Assembly (NCBI RefSeq): GCF_900108945.1
Contig: NZ_FNYE01000032.1
Location: 1 to 64,000 of the forward strand
DNA: 64,000 nucleotides
Reading direction: 5' to 3'
Source: Paraburkholderia diazotrophica
GTDB taxonomy: Bacteria; Pseudomonadota; Gammaproteobacteria; Burkholderiales; Burkholderiaceae
The position numbers and the translations under genes were made by a program. Below the pieces are notes generated by a model that had not been told where the DNA came from, searched no databases, and was given only the letters and a program-made list of their open reading frames with translations. This document shows positions 1 through 7,328 of the stretch, piece after piece. Numbering within the stretch: position 1 is the first letter of the stretch; every line of letters begins with the position of its first letter.

Positions 1-95
1 TCGCGCCGATCGCGATGGAAGAAGGTCTGCGCTTCGCCATCCGCGAAGGTGGCCGTACCGTCGGCGCCGGTGTCGTTGCCAAGATCATCGAGTAA
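1..95 (+). CDS. tuf: Elongation factor Tu, C-terminal end (partial)
   Basis: This is the last 30 codons of a gene whose start lies before the window. The translated end, reading [12 protein letters not shown] and then [10 protein letters not shown] before TAA, is the very conserved C-terminus of EF-Tu domain 3. EF-Tu delivers aminoacyl-tRNA to the ribosome as a GTP complex in the cytoplasm. Its position just before rpsJ matches the str-to-S10 junction of proteobacteria, where a tuf copy ends the str operon. Whether this is the only tuf copy cannot be judged from the window. Confidence 0.97.
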
Positions 96-222
96 AATCG
101 ACGATTGCCGTAGCAGTATGCAGTGCCCGGGTCTGGGCACTCGCGTCCCGCGGGCGCCCAGACCTACGTTCTTTTACTAGTCGGCGGTGCAATACCGCCT
201 CGCTCTTTCCAAGGAATTCGTC
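96..222 (+). promoter_or_regulatory. tuf-rpsJ leader with competing hairpins
   Basis: The 127-nt gap between tuf and rpsJ contains two hairpins that cannot form together. One pairs AGTGCCC (122-128) with GGGCACT (135-141). The other pairs GGTCTGGGC (130-138) with GCCCAGACC (156-164). A third stem, GGCGGT (183-188) with ACCGCC (194-199), lies just before the rpsJ ribosome binding region (AAGGAATTC at 211-219). In E. coli the S10 operon leader is the target of L4 feedback; whether this leader does the same is inference. It could also partly terminate tuf transcripts. Confidence 0.5.
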
Positions 223-534
223 ATGCAAAACCAGAAAATCCGCATTCGCCTGAAGGCTTTCGACTATCGTCTGATCGATCAGTCGGCAGCTGAAATCGTC
301 GACACGGCAAAGCGGACTGGCGCAATCGTTCGTGGTCCGGTGCCCCTGCCGACCCGTATCCAGCGTTTCGACATCCTGCGTTCGCCGCACGTCAACAAGA
401 CGTCGCGCGATCAGCTCGAAATCCGCACGCACCAACGCCTGATGGACATCATTGATCCGACCGACAAGACCGTCGACGCGCTGATGAAGCTTGATCTGCC
501 GGCTGGCGTGGACGTCGAAATCAAGCTGCAGTAA
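223..534 (+). CDS. rpsJ: 30S ribosomal protein S10
   Basis: The product of 103 residues is the usual S10 length and begins MQNQKIRIRLKAFDYRLID, the family N-terminus. S10 is part of the 30S head and, as NusE, also joins the transcription antitermination complex with NusB. An in-frame TTG/GTG-type extension reaches back to 187, but the ATG at 223 follows AAGGAATTC and gives the conserved N-terminus. It is the first gene of the S10 cluster. Unlike in E. coli it is separated from rplC by 188 nt that hold a hairpin and a promoter. Confidence 0.98.
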   Translation: MQNQKIRIRLKAFDYRLIDQSAAEIVDTAKRTGAIVRGPVPLPTRIQRFDILRSPHVNKTSRDQLEIRTHQRLMDIIDPTDKTVDALMKLDLPAGVDVEIKLQ

Positions 535-542
535 AGGTTTCA

Positions 543-570
543 AGCGGCATCCAGATCATCGGGTGCCGCT
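543..570 (+). other. Hairpin after rpsJ
   Basis: AGCGGCATCC pairs with GGGTGCCGCT around an 8-nt loop, with a single G-U wobble. No uridine run follows directly, so it is more likely an RNA stability or attenuation element than a strong terminator. Confidence 0.4.
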
Positions 571-584
571 AAGTCTTTGATTGC

Positions 585-624
585 TTGCAGAAAAGGAAAA
601 GCCTTGCTACAATGCTAGGCTTTT
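585..624 (+). promoter_or_regulatory. Promoter for rplC embedded in a terminator-like hairpin
   Basis: TTGCAG (585-590) and TACAAT (608-613) are spaced by exactly 17 nt, a good sigma-70 promoter. The -10 box lies in the loop of an inverted repeat, AAAAGCCT (597-604) with AGGCTTTT (617-624). Read-through RNA from rpsJ would form an A-stem-U hairpin like an intrinsic terminator, while RNA starting near 620 would not. It could reset expression between rpsJ and the rest of the S10 genes. Confidence 0.6.
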
Positions 625-722
625 CGCGCATTTGCGTAAAAAAGCCGTCCCGGTTCGCCTTTGAATCGCGCGGCATTTTGTAAATTAGCCCCGACCAATC
701 GCAGTCGGGAATGGAGAAAACG

Positions 723-1382
723 ATGAGCCTTGGACTCGTAGGTCGCAAGGTTGGCATGACCCGTATCTTCACGGCTGAAGGGGATTCGATTCCCGTCACC
801 GTGCTGGACGTGTCCGACAACCGCGTGACGCAGATCAAGACTGTTGAAACCGACGGCTACACGGCCGTTCAGGTTGCCTTCGGTACGCGCCGTGCATCGC
901 GCGTGACGAAGCCGCTGGCAGGTCATCTCGCCAAAGCCGGTGTTCAAGCCGGTGAAATCCTCAAGGAATTCCAAATCGACGCCACCAAGGCTGCCGAGCT
1001 GTCGAACGGCGCCGTGATCGGTGTAGATCTCTTCGAAGTGGGCCAGAAGGTCGATGTGCAAGGCACCTCGATCGGTAAGGGCTACGCCGGTACCATCAAG
1101 CGTTACAACTTCGGTTCGGGCCGTGCATCGCACGGTAACTCGCGTTCGCACAACGTGCCGGGCTCGATCGGTATGGCGCAGGATCCGGGTCGTGTTTTCC
1201 CGGGTAAGCGCATGACCGGTCACATGGGTGACGAGACGGTAACGGTGCAAAACCTGGAAATCGCTCGTATCGACGCCGACCGCAAGCTGCTGCTGGTCAA
1301 GGGTGCTGTTCCGGGTGCGAAGGGCGGCAAGGTTTTCGTGACGCCGGCTGTGAAGGTGCGTGCCGTGAAAGGAGCGAAATAA
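723..1382 (+). CDS. rplC: 50S ribosomal protein L3
   Basis: The 219-residue product starts MSLGLVGRKVGMTRIF, the standard beta- and gammaproteobacterial L3 start. L3 binds near the 3' end of 23S rRNA and its long loop reaches toward the peptidyl transferase centre; the segment GRASHGNSRSHN is that loop region. An in-frame ATG at 711 would add four residues, but GGAG at 713-716 places ribosome binding before 723. The stop codon overlaps the start of rplD (TAATG), so the two are translationally coupled. Confidence 0.98.
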   Translation: MSLGLVGRKVGMTRIFTAEGDSIPVTVLDVSDNRVTQIKTVETDGYTAVQVAFGTRRASRVTKPLAGHLAKAGVQAGEILKEFQIDATKAAELSNGAVIGVDLFEVGQKVDVQGTSIGKGYAGTIKRYNFGSGRASHGNSRSHNVPGSIGMAQDPGRVFPGKRMTGHMGDETVTVQNLEIARIDADRKLLLVKGAVPGAKGGKVFVTPAVKVRAVKGAK

Positions 1383-2002
1383 TGGAACTTAAGCTCCTGA
1401 ATGCAAATGGTCAGGAAGGCGCAGCTGTTAGCGCGTCGGACGTCGTGTTCGGCCGTGACTACAACGAAGCCCTGATTCACCAGATCGTCGTCGCTTATCA
1501 GGCGAACGCACGCAGCGGCAACCGTGCTCAGAAGGACCGCGAGCAGGTCAAGCACACGACGAAGAAGCCGTGGCGTCAGAAGGGTACGGGCCGTGCTCGT
1601 GCCGGTATGTCGTCGAGCCCGTTGTGGCGTGGCGGTGGTCGCATTTTCCCGAACTCGCCGGAAGAAAATTTCTCGCACAAGGTCAACAAGAAGATGCATC
1701 GCGCAGGTCTCTGCTCGATCTTCTCGCAGCTGGCCCGCGAAGGCCGCATCGCCGTTGTCGACGAGCTGACGCTCGAAGCGCCGAAGACGAAGCTGCTGGC
1801 CGAAAAGTTCAAGGCTATGGGTCTCGACTCCGTGCTGGTCATCACCGACACGGTTGACGAAAACCTGTACCTCGCGTCGCGCAACCTGGCCCATGTGGCG
1901 GTTGTCGAGCCGCGTTACGCCGACCCCCTGTCGCTGATCTACTTCAAGAAAGTGCTGATCACGAAGGCTGCGGTCGCCCAGATCGAGGAGTTGCTGTCAT
2001 GA
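1382..2002 (+). CDS. rplD: 50S ribosomal protein L4
   Basis: The product of 206 residues fits L4 (about 200). It contains the extended loop WRQKGTGRARAGMSSSPLWR, which lines the constriction of the peptide exit tunnel with L22. In E. coli L4 also represses its own operon by binding the S10 leader and aiding termination. The start overlaps the rplC stop by one base and the stop overlaps the rplW start (ATGA), placing it inside a tightly coupled S10 operon. Confidence 0.98.
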   Translation: MELKLLNANGQEGAAVSASDVVFGRDYNEALIHQIVVAYQANARSGNRAQKDREQVKHTTKKPWRQKGTGRARAGMSSSPLWRGGGRIFPNSPEENFSHKVNKKMHRAGLCSIFSQLAREGRIAVVDELTLEAPKTKLLAEKFKAMGLDSVLVITDTVDENLYLASRNLAHVAVVEPRYADPLSLIYFKKVLITKAAVAQIEELLS

Positions 2003-2313
2003 GCGAAGTTCGCAAAAACGATCATCGTTTGATGCAAGTTCTGCTCGCGCCGGTGATCTCCGAAAAGGCGACGCTGGTGGCTGACAAGAACGAGCAAGTC
2101 GTGTTCGAAGTTGCGCCGGACGCTACGAAGCAGGAAGTGAAGGCTGCTGTCGAGCTGCTGTTCAAGGTGGAAGTCAATTCCGTCAATGTGCTGGTCCAGA
2201 AGGGCAAAGCCAAGCGCTTTGGCCGCTACATGGGCAAGCGCAAGGACGTGAAGAAGGCGTACGTCTGCCTGAAGCCCGGCCAGGAAATCAACTTTGAAGC
2301 GGAGGCCAAGTAA
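1999..2313 (+). CDS. rplW: 50S ribosomal protein L23
   Basis: The 104-residue product has the L23 core, including LLAPVISEKAT near the N-terminus and a basic GKAKRFGRYMGKRKDVKKAY segment near residue 70-90. L23 sits at the polypeptide exit and is the docking site for trigger factor and the signal recognition particle. It overlaps rplD by four bases and is followed two bases later by rplB, as expected for a co-translated operon gene. Confidence 0.98.
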   Translation: MSEVRKNDHRLMQVLLAPVISEKATLVADKNEQVVFEVAPDATKQEVKAAVELLFKVEVNSVNVLVQKGKAKRFGRYMGKRKDVKKAYVCLKPGQEINFEAEAK

Positions 2314-2315
2314 TC

Positions 2316-3143
2316 ATGGCAATCGTGAAAGTTAAGCCGACTTCGCCGGGTCGCCGTGCGATGGTCAAGGTGGTCAACAAGGATCTGCACAAGGGCAAGC
2401 CGTACGCACCGCTGCTCGACACGCAGAGCTCGACCGCCGGCCGTAACAACAACGGCCACATCACCACGCGTCACAAGGGCGGTGGTCACAAGCATCACTA
2501 TCGTATCGTCGACTTCCGTCGCACGAAGGATGGCATTCCCGCGAAGGTCGAACGCCTCGAGTACGATCCGAACCGTAGCGCGAACATCGCGCTGGTCGTG
2601 TACGCAGACGGCGAGCGCCGCTACATCATCGCTCCGAAGGGCGTGGCGGTTGGTCAGCAACTGATGTCGGGTTCGGAAGCGCCGATCCGCGCAGGCAACA
2701 CGCTGCCGATCCGCAACATCCCGGTCGGTACGACGATTCACTGCATCGAAATGCTGCCGGGCAAGGGCGCGCAAATGGCGCGTTCGGCTGGTACGTCGGC
2801 GATGCTGCTGGCTCGTGAAGGCACCTACGCGCAGGTTCGTCTGCGTTCGGGCGAAATCCGCCGCGTTCACATCGAGTGCCGCGCGACGATCGGGGAAGTG
2901 GGCAACGAAGAGCATAGCCTCCGTCAAATCGGTAAGGCTGGCGCGAACCGCTGGCGCGGTATCCGTCCGACGGTGCGCGGCGTTGCAATGAACCCGGTCG
3001 ATCACCCGCACGGTGGTGGTGAAGGCAAGACGGCTGCAGGTCGCGATCCGGTGAGCCCGTGGGGCACGCCGACGAAGGGCTATCGCACCCGTAGCAACAA
3101 GCGCACGACGAGCATGATCGTCCAGCGCCGTCACAAGCGTTAA
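2316..3143 (+). CDS. rplB: 50S ribosomal protein L2
   Basis: The 275-residue product is full-length L2. It shows the N-terminal rRNA-binding part (HKGGGHKHHYRIVDF) and the C-terminal NPVDHPHGGGEGKT motif with the histidine conserved next to the peptidyl transferase centre. L2 helps join the subunits and supports peptidyl transfer. The gene starts at an ATG preceded by GGAGGCC and lies between rplW and rpsS as in E. coli. Confidence 0.98.
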   Translation: MAIVKVKPTSPGRRAMVKVVNKDLHKGKPYAPLLDTQSSTAGRNNNGHITTRHKGGGHKHHYRIVDFRRTKDGIPAKVERLEYDPNRSANIALVVYADGERRYIIAPKGVAVGQQLMSGSEAPIRAGNTLPIRNIPVGTTIHCIEMLPGKGAQMARSAGTSAMLLAREGTYAQVRLRSGEIRRVHIECRATIGEVGNEEHSLRQIGKAGANRWRGIRPTVRGVAMNPVDHPHGGGEGKTAAGRDPVSPWGTPTKGYRTRSNKRTTSMIVQRRHKR

Positions 3144-3153
3144 GGAGTAGGCA

Positions 3154-3429
3154 ATGGCACGTTCTATTAAAAAAGGTCCGTTCTGCGACGCCCATTTGCT
3201 GAAGAAAGTTGAGGCGGCTGCAGCATCGCGCGACAAGAAGCCTATCAAGACCTGGTCGCGTCGCTCGACGATCCTGCCGGACTTCATCGGCCTGACGATC
3301 GCCGTTCACAACGGCCGTCAACACGTTCCGGTGTATGTCACGGAAAACATGGTCGGCCACAAGCTTGGCGAGTTCGCACTGACCCGTACGTTCAAGGGTC
3401 ACGCGGCCGACAAGAAGGCCAAGAAATAA
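3154..3429 (+). CDS. rpsS: 30S ribosomal protein S19
   Basis: The product of 91 residues begins MARSIKKGPFCDAHLLKKV and contains the conserved GHKLGEFALTRTFKGH segment of S19. It sits in the 30S head, forms a pair with S13 and contacts the A-site finger of the large subunit. AAGGAG lies 7 bases before the ATG. Gene order rplB-rpsS-rplV is the universal S10 operon order. Confidence 0.98.
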   Translation: MARSIKKGPFCDAHLLKKVEAAAASRDKKPIKTWSRRSTILPDFIGLTIAVHNGRQHVPVYVTENMVGHKLGEFALTRTFKGHAADKKAKK

Positions 3430-3441
3430 GGGGCAATCAAG

Positions 3442-3771
3442 ATGGAAGTGAAAGCAATTCATCGCGGTGCCCGCATCTCGGCGCAGAAGACGCGCCTTGT
3501 GGCTGACCAGATCCGCGGTTTGCCGGTCGACAAGGCGCTGAACGTTCTGACGTTCTCGCCGAAGAAGGCGGCTGGCATCGTGAAGAAGGTCGTGCTGTCG
3601 GCGATCGCGAATGCGGAGCACAACGAAGGTGCTGATATCGACGAGCTCAAGATCACGAGCATCTACGTCGACAAGGCAGCGTCGCTCAAGCGTTTTACCG
3701 CGCGCGCCAAGGGCCGCGGCAACCGCATTGAGAAGCAATCCTGTCACATCACTGTGACGGTCGGGAATTAA
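3442..3771 (+). CDS. rplV: 50S ribosomal protein L22
   Basis: The 109-residue protein shows the L22 core (HRGARISAQKTRLVADQIRG) and a C-terminal beta hairpin rich in arginine and lysine (KRFTARAKGRGNRIEKQSC). That hairpin lines the exit tunnel opposite L4 and is the place where macrolide-resistance changes arise in other bacteria; no such change is obvious here. It is followed after 11 bases by rpsC. Confidence 0.98.
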   Translation: MEVKAIHRGARISAQKTRLVADQIRGLPVDKALNVLTFSPKKAAGIVKKVVLSAIANAEHNEGADIDELKITSIYVDKAASLKRFTARAKGRGNRIEKQSCHITVTVGN

Positions 3772-3782
3772 GGGGTCATACG

Positions 3783-4577
3783 ATGGGACAGAAAATTCAT
3801 CCGACTGGCTTCCGTTTGGCCGTCAGCCGCAATTGGGCGTCGCGTTGGTACGCGAACAACAACAATTTCGCGGCGATGTTGCAGGAAGACATCGGTGTTC
3901 GTGAATACCTGAAGAAGAAGCTGAAGAACGCGTCCGTCGGCCGCGTTGTGATCGAGCGTCCTGCAAAGAACGCGCGCATCACGATTTTCAGCTCGCGTCC
4001 GGGTGTTGTGATCGGCAAGAAGGGCGAAGACATCGAACTGTTGAAGTCGGAACTGCAGAAGCGCATGGGCGTTCCGGTTCACGTCAACATCGAAGAAATC
4101 CGCAAGCCGGAAACCGACGCACAACTGATCGCCGATTCGATCACGCAACAGCTCGAGCGCCGGATCATGTTCCGCCGCGCGATGAAGCGTGCGATGCAAA
4201 ACGCGATGCGTCTCGGTGCTCAGGGCATCAAGATCATGAGCGCTGGCCGTCTGAACGGTATCGAAATCGCTCGTACCGAGTGGTATCGCGAAGGCCGCGT
4301 GCCGCTGCACACGCTGCGTGCGGACATCGACTACGCGACCTCGGAAGCGAAGACGACGTACGGCATCATCGGCGTGAAGGTTTGGGTCTACAAGGGCGAT
4401 ACGCTCGGCCGCAATGACGCTCCGGTGGTGGAAGAAGTCGCCGAAGAAAAGCGTCCGCGCCGCAATGCACGTCCGGGTGACCGTCGCCCGCGTCGCGATG
4501 GTGAAGGTGCACCGGCAGGTGCGCGCCGTGGCGGTCCGCGCCGCGGCGGTGTCGGCGACGGTAAGACTGGAGAATAA
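3783..4577 (+). CDS. rpsC: 30S ribosomal protein S3, with arginine/glycine-rich tail
   Basis: The product has 264 residues against about 233 in E. coli. It contains the KH domain with the GxxG loop (VVIGKKGEDIE, about residues 75-85) and the C-terminal S3 domain. S3 lies at the mRNA entry channel of the 30S subunit and contributes to mRNA helicase activity. The extra length is a basic low-complexity tail from about residue 219, rich in Arg, Gly and Ala; similar tails are common in this family of bacteria. It is followed two bases later by rplP. Confidence 0.97.
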   Translation: MGQKIHPTGFRLAVSRNWASRWYANNNNFAAMLQEDIGVREYLKKKLKNASVGRVVIERPAKNARITIFSSRPGVVIGKKGEDIELLKSELQKRMGVPVHVNIEEIRKPETDAQLIADSITQQLERRIMFRRAMKRAMQNAMRLGAQGIKIMSAGRLNGIEIARTEWYREGRVPLHTLRADIDYATSEAKTTYGIIGVKVWVYKGDTLGRNDAPVVEEVAEEKRPRRNARPGDRRPRRDGEGAPAGARRGGPRRGGVGDGKTGE

Positions 4578-4579
4578 CG

Positions 4580-4996
4580 ATGCTGCAACCGAAACGCAGG
4601 AAGTATCGCAAAGAGCAGAAGGGTCGTAACACTGGCGTCGCAACGCGTGGTAACGCGGTGTCGTTCGGTGAATACGGTCTGAAGGCTATCGGTCGCGGCC
4701 GCCTGACCGCGCGTCAGATTGAAGCAGCGCGTCGTGCAATGACGCGTCACATCAAGCGCGGCGGCCGCATCTGGATTCGCATTTTCCCGGACAAGCCGAT
4801 CTCGCAAAAGCCGGCTGAAGTACGTATGGGTAACGGTAAGGGTAACCCTGAGTACTACGTCGCCGAGATTCAACCGGGCAAGATGCTGTACGAAATGGAC
4901 GGTGTGTCCGAAGAACTGGCGCGTGAAGCGTTCCGTCTGGCTGCAGCCAAGCTGCCGCTTAAGACGACGTTCATGGTTCGTCAGCTCGGCGCCTAA
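4580..4996 (+). CDS. rplP: 50S ribosomal protein L16
   Basis: The 138-residue product begins MLQPKRRKYRKEQKGRNTG, the family N-terminus, and contains GNGKGNPEYYVAEI typical of L16. L16 helps shape the A-site of the large subunit and is a late assembly protein. In some bacteria its arginine near residue 81 is hydroxylated by RoxA; the segment around it (PEVRMGNGKG-like) is present. It sits between rpsC and rpmC. Confidence 0.98.
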   Translation: MLQPKRRKYRKEQKGRNTGVATRGNAVSFGEYGLKAIGRGRLTARQIEAARRAMTRHIKRGGRIWIRIFPDKPISQKPAEVRMGNGKGNPEYYVAEIQPGKMLYEMDGVSEELAREAFRLAAAKLPLKTTFMVRQLGA

Positions 4997-5006
4997 GGAG
5001 TGAATG

Positions 5007-5201
5007 ATGAAGGCTTCCGAACTTCACCAGAAAGATCAGGCCGCGCTCAACAAAGAGCTGTCGGACCTGTTGAAGGCGCAATTCGGCCTGCGCATGCAAC
5101 TCGCGACCCAGCAGCTCACGAACACGAGCCAGCTGAAGAAGGTTCGTCGCGACATCGCACGTGTGCGGACCGTCCTGACTGAGAAGGCGAACCAGAAATG
5201 A
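5007..5201 (+). CDS. rpmC: 50S ribosomal protein L29
   Basis: The 64-residue product MKASELHQKDQAALNKEL... is a small two-helix L29, placed by the peptide exit next to L23. Two adjacent ATG codons exist at 5004 and 5007. The second gives the family start MKASEL, with AAGGAG about 8 bases upstream. The stop overlaps the rpsQ start (ATGA). It completes the L16-L29-S17 end of the S10 operon. Confidence 0.96.
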   Translation: MKASELHQKDQAALNKELSDLLKAQFGLRMQLATQQLTNTSQLKKVRRDIARVRTVLTEKANQK

Positions 5202-5470
5202 ACGATAGCGTAAAAACCTCGCTCAAGCGGACGCTGGTCGGCAAGGTCGTCAGCAACAAGATGGACAAGACGGTTACCGTGCTGGTCGAGCACCGAGTGA
5301 AGCACCCGATCTACGGCAAGTACGTCGTACGTTCGAAGAAGTACCACGCTCACGACGAGGCGAATACCTACAACGAGGGCGACCTCGTTGAAATCCAGGA
5401 AACTCGTCCGATCTCGAAGACGAAGGCTTGGACGGTGTCGCGTCTGGTCGAAGCTGCTCGCGTCATCTAA
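5198..5470 (+). CDS. rpsQ: 30S ribosomal protein S17
   Basis: The 90-residue product has the S17 OB fold core, for example TLVGKVVSNKMDKTVTVLV and the KYHAHDE segment. S17 binds the 5' domain of 16S rRNA and is a primary assembly protein of the 30S body. It overlaps rpmC by four bases and is the last gene of the S10 operon; the next gene is 291 bases away behind its own promoter. Confidence 0.98.
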   Translation: MNDSVKTSLKRTLVGKVVSNKMDKTVTVLVEHRVKHPIYGKYVVRSKKYHAHDEANTYNEGDLVEIQETRPISKTKAWTVSRLVEAARVI

Positions 5471-5761
5471 AGCAGCTGAGCGACAGAAGTAGTTGAAATC
5501 GCAGTAGATTTCGCTTGCAAGACCGAGATTATTTGTTATAATCTCGGTCTTCCCTCTTTGTGGGAGCCCCATCGCGGGCGAAGTTGAGGTGGGGGAAGCG
5601 ACGTGAGCGTCAGTTCATGTCGGCAGATTCACCGGATTGCGATGGCGGGTTTCGTTTGCCGTCGCTGCTGTTCTAACCCAAGCAGCCGATTGGCTGACGG
5701 GACCAAGACTGACCGAATGCATCATGGTGGTGCAATCGGATTAAGTTGGGAAAGATAAACC
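5471..5761 (+). promoter_or_regulatory. spc operon promoter and leader
   Basis: TTGCAA (5515-5520) and TATAAT (5537-5542) are spaced by 16 nt and form the best promoter of the ribosomal cluster. The region is also a perfect 14-bp inverted repeat, AAGACCGAGATTAT (5519-5532) with ATAATCTCGGTCTT (5538-5551), so read-through RNA from rpsQ would fold a strong hairpin here. A start near 5549 leaves a leader of about 210 nt before rplN, with a small stem CAGCC/GGCTG near 5682-5695. No ORF of note lies in the leader. Confidence 0.75.
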
Positions 5762-6130
5762 ATGATCCAGACCGAAACTCGGCTCGAAGTGGCCGACAAC
5801 ACGGGTGCGCGTGAAGTCATGTGCATCAAGGTGCTCGGCGGCTCGAAGCGTCGTTATGCCAACATCGGCGACATCATCAAGGTGAGCGTCAAAGAGGCAA
5901 CGCCGCGCGGGCGCGTGAAGAAAGGCGAAATCTACAACGCCGTGGTGGTTCGCACCGCCAAGGGCGTTCGCCGTCAAGACGGCTCGCTGATCAAGTTCGA
6001 CGGCAACGCCGCCGTGCTTTTGAATACCAAGCTCGAGCCTATCGGCACCCGCATCTTCGGGCCGGTCACGCGTGAGCTGCGCAGCGAACGCTTCATGAAG
6101 ATCGTTTCGCTCGCGCCGGAAGTGCTGTAA
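5762..6130 (+). CDS. rplN: 50S ribosomal protein L14
   Basis: The 122-residue product begins MIQTETRLEVADNTGAREV, the invariant L14 start, and ends with FMKIVSLAPEVL. L14 lies on the subunit interface, forms bridge B8 and binds the silencing factor RsfS. It is the first gene of the spc operon, 210 nt downstream of the promoter at 5515-5542, and is followed after nine bases by rplX. Confidence 0.98.
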   Translation: MIQTETRLEVADNTGAREVMCIKVLGGSKRRYANIGDIIKVSVKEATPRGRVKKGEIYNAVVVRTAKGVRRQDGSLIKFDGNAAVLLNTKLEPIGTRIFGPVTRELRSERFMKIVSLAPEVL

Positions 6131-6139
6131 GGAGCCGAG

Positions 6140-6448
6140 ATGAACAAGATTCGCAAGGGTGACGAAGTCATCGTCATCACCGGCAAAGACAAGGGCAAGC
6201 GCGGCGTCGTGCTGGCTGTTGGCGACGACCGTGTGACCGTCGAAGGCCTCAATATCGCCAAGAAGCATGTGAAGCCGAACCCGATGAAGGGTACGACGGG
6301 CGGCGTGGAAGCGAAGGCAATGCCGCTGCACATTTCGAACGTCGCGCTGGTCGACGCGAACGGCAAGCCGTCGCGTGTCGGCATCAAGGTCGAGGGAGAC
6401 AAGAAGGTCCGTTTCCTGAAGACGACCGGTGCTGTGCTGAGCGCCTGA
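6140..6448 (+). CDS. rplX: 50S ribosomal protein L24
   Basis: The product has 102 residues and starts MNKIRKGDEVIVITGKDKGK, the KOW motif that marks L24. L24 is an early assembly initiator for the large subunit, binding the 5' end of 23S rRNA and lining the exit. AAGGAG precedes the ATG by six bases. Its place between rplN and rplE is the standard spc order. Confidence 0.98.
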   Translation: MNKIRKGDEVIVITGKDKGKRGVVLAVGDDRVTVEGLNIAKKHVKPNPMKGTTGGVEAKAMPLHISNVALVDANGKPSRVGIKVEGDKKVRFLKTTGAVLSA

Positions 6449-6461
6449 CGCGGAGTAAAAA

Positions 6462-7001
6462 ATGGCACGTTTGCAAGAATTTTATAAAGAGAAGGTTGTC
6501 CCCGGCCTGATCGAGAAGTTCGGTTACAAGTCCGTGATGGAAGTGCCGCGCATCACCAAGATCACCCTGAACATGGGTCTTGGCGAAGCCGTCGCCGACA
6601 AGAAGATCATCGAGAACGCCGTTGGCGATCTGACGAAGATCGCGGGCCAGAAGCCGGTGATCACGAAGGCACGCAAGGCAATCGCGGGCTTCAAGATCCG
6701 TCAGGGTTATCCGATCGGTGCAATGGTCACGCTGCGTGGCCAGGCAATGTACGAATTCCTGGACCGTTTCGTGACGGTCGCGCTCCCGCGTGTGCGTGAC
6801 TTCCGTGGCGTGTCGGGCCGTGCATTCGACGGTCGCGGCAACTACAACATCGGTGTGAAAGAGCAGATCATTTTCCCCGAAATCGACTACGACAAAATCG
6901 ACGCGCTGCGTGGGCTGAACATCAGCATCACGACGACTGCGAAGACTGACGACGAAGCAAAGGCACTGCTCGCCAGCTTCAAGTTCCCGTTCAGAAACTG
7001 A
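6462..7001 (+). CDS. rplE: 50S ribosomal protein L5
   Basis: The 179-residue product matches L5 throughout, with KITLNMGLGEA near residue 30 and the C-terminal INISITTTAKTD-like segment. L5 binds 5S rRNA, contacts the P-site tRNA and forms bridge B1b with S13. In E. coli the S8 binding site that represses spc lies near the rplE start; this was not tested here. The stop is followed seven bases later by rpsN. Confidence 0.98.
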   Translation: MARLQEFYKEKVVPGLIEKFGYKSVMEVPRITKITLNMGLGEAVADKKIIENAVGDLTKIAGQKPVITKARKAIAGFKIRQGYPIGAMVTLRGQAMYEFLDRFVTVALPRVRDFRGVSGRAFDGRGNYNIGVKEQIIFPEIDYDKIDALRGLNISITTTAKTDDEAKALLASFKFPFRN

Positions 7002-7008
7002 GGTTACC

Positions 7009-7314
7009 GTGGCTAAACTGGCACTGATCGAACGTGAAAAGAAGCGTGCGCGCCTGGCTGCCAAGTACGCTCCGAAGCGTGCTGCGCTGAAGGCAATCAT
7101 CGACGACCAAAGCAAGTCGGAAGAAGAACGCTATGCGGCTCGTCTCGAGTTGCAGCAACTGCCGCGCAATTCGAACCCGACTCGTAAGCGCAATCGTTGC
7201 GCGATCACTGGTCGTCCGCGCGGCACGTTCCGCAAATTCGGGCTGGCGCGTAACAAGATTCGTGAAATCGCGTTCCGCGGCGAGATCCCTGGCCTGACCA
7301 AGGCGAGCTGGTAA
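7009..7314 (+). CDS. rpsN: 30S ribosomal protein S14 (zinc-free form)
   Basis: The 101-residue product is the long, zinc-free type of S14: there is a single Cys in NRCAITGRPRG and no paired CxxC motifs. S14 lies in the 30S head and is a late assembly protein. The start is GTG (7009), chosen because translation then gives the family start (M)AKLALIEREKKR. Its neighbours rplE and rpsH are in normal spc order. Confidence 0.97.
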   Translation: MAKLALIEREKKRARLAAKYAPKRAALKAIIDDQSKSEEERYAARLELQQLPRNSNPTRKRNRCAITGRPRGTFRKFGLARNKIREIAFRGEIPGLTKASW

Positions 7315-7328
7315 TAGGAGAAACGTAA

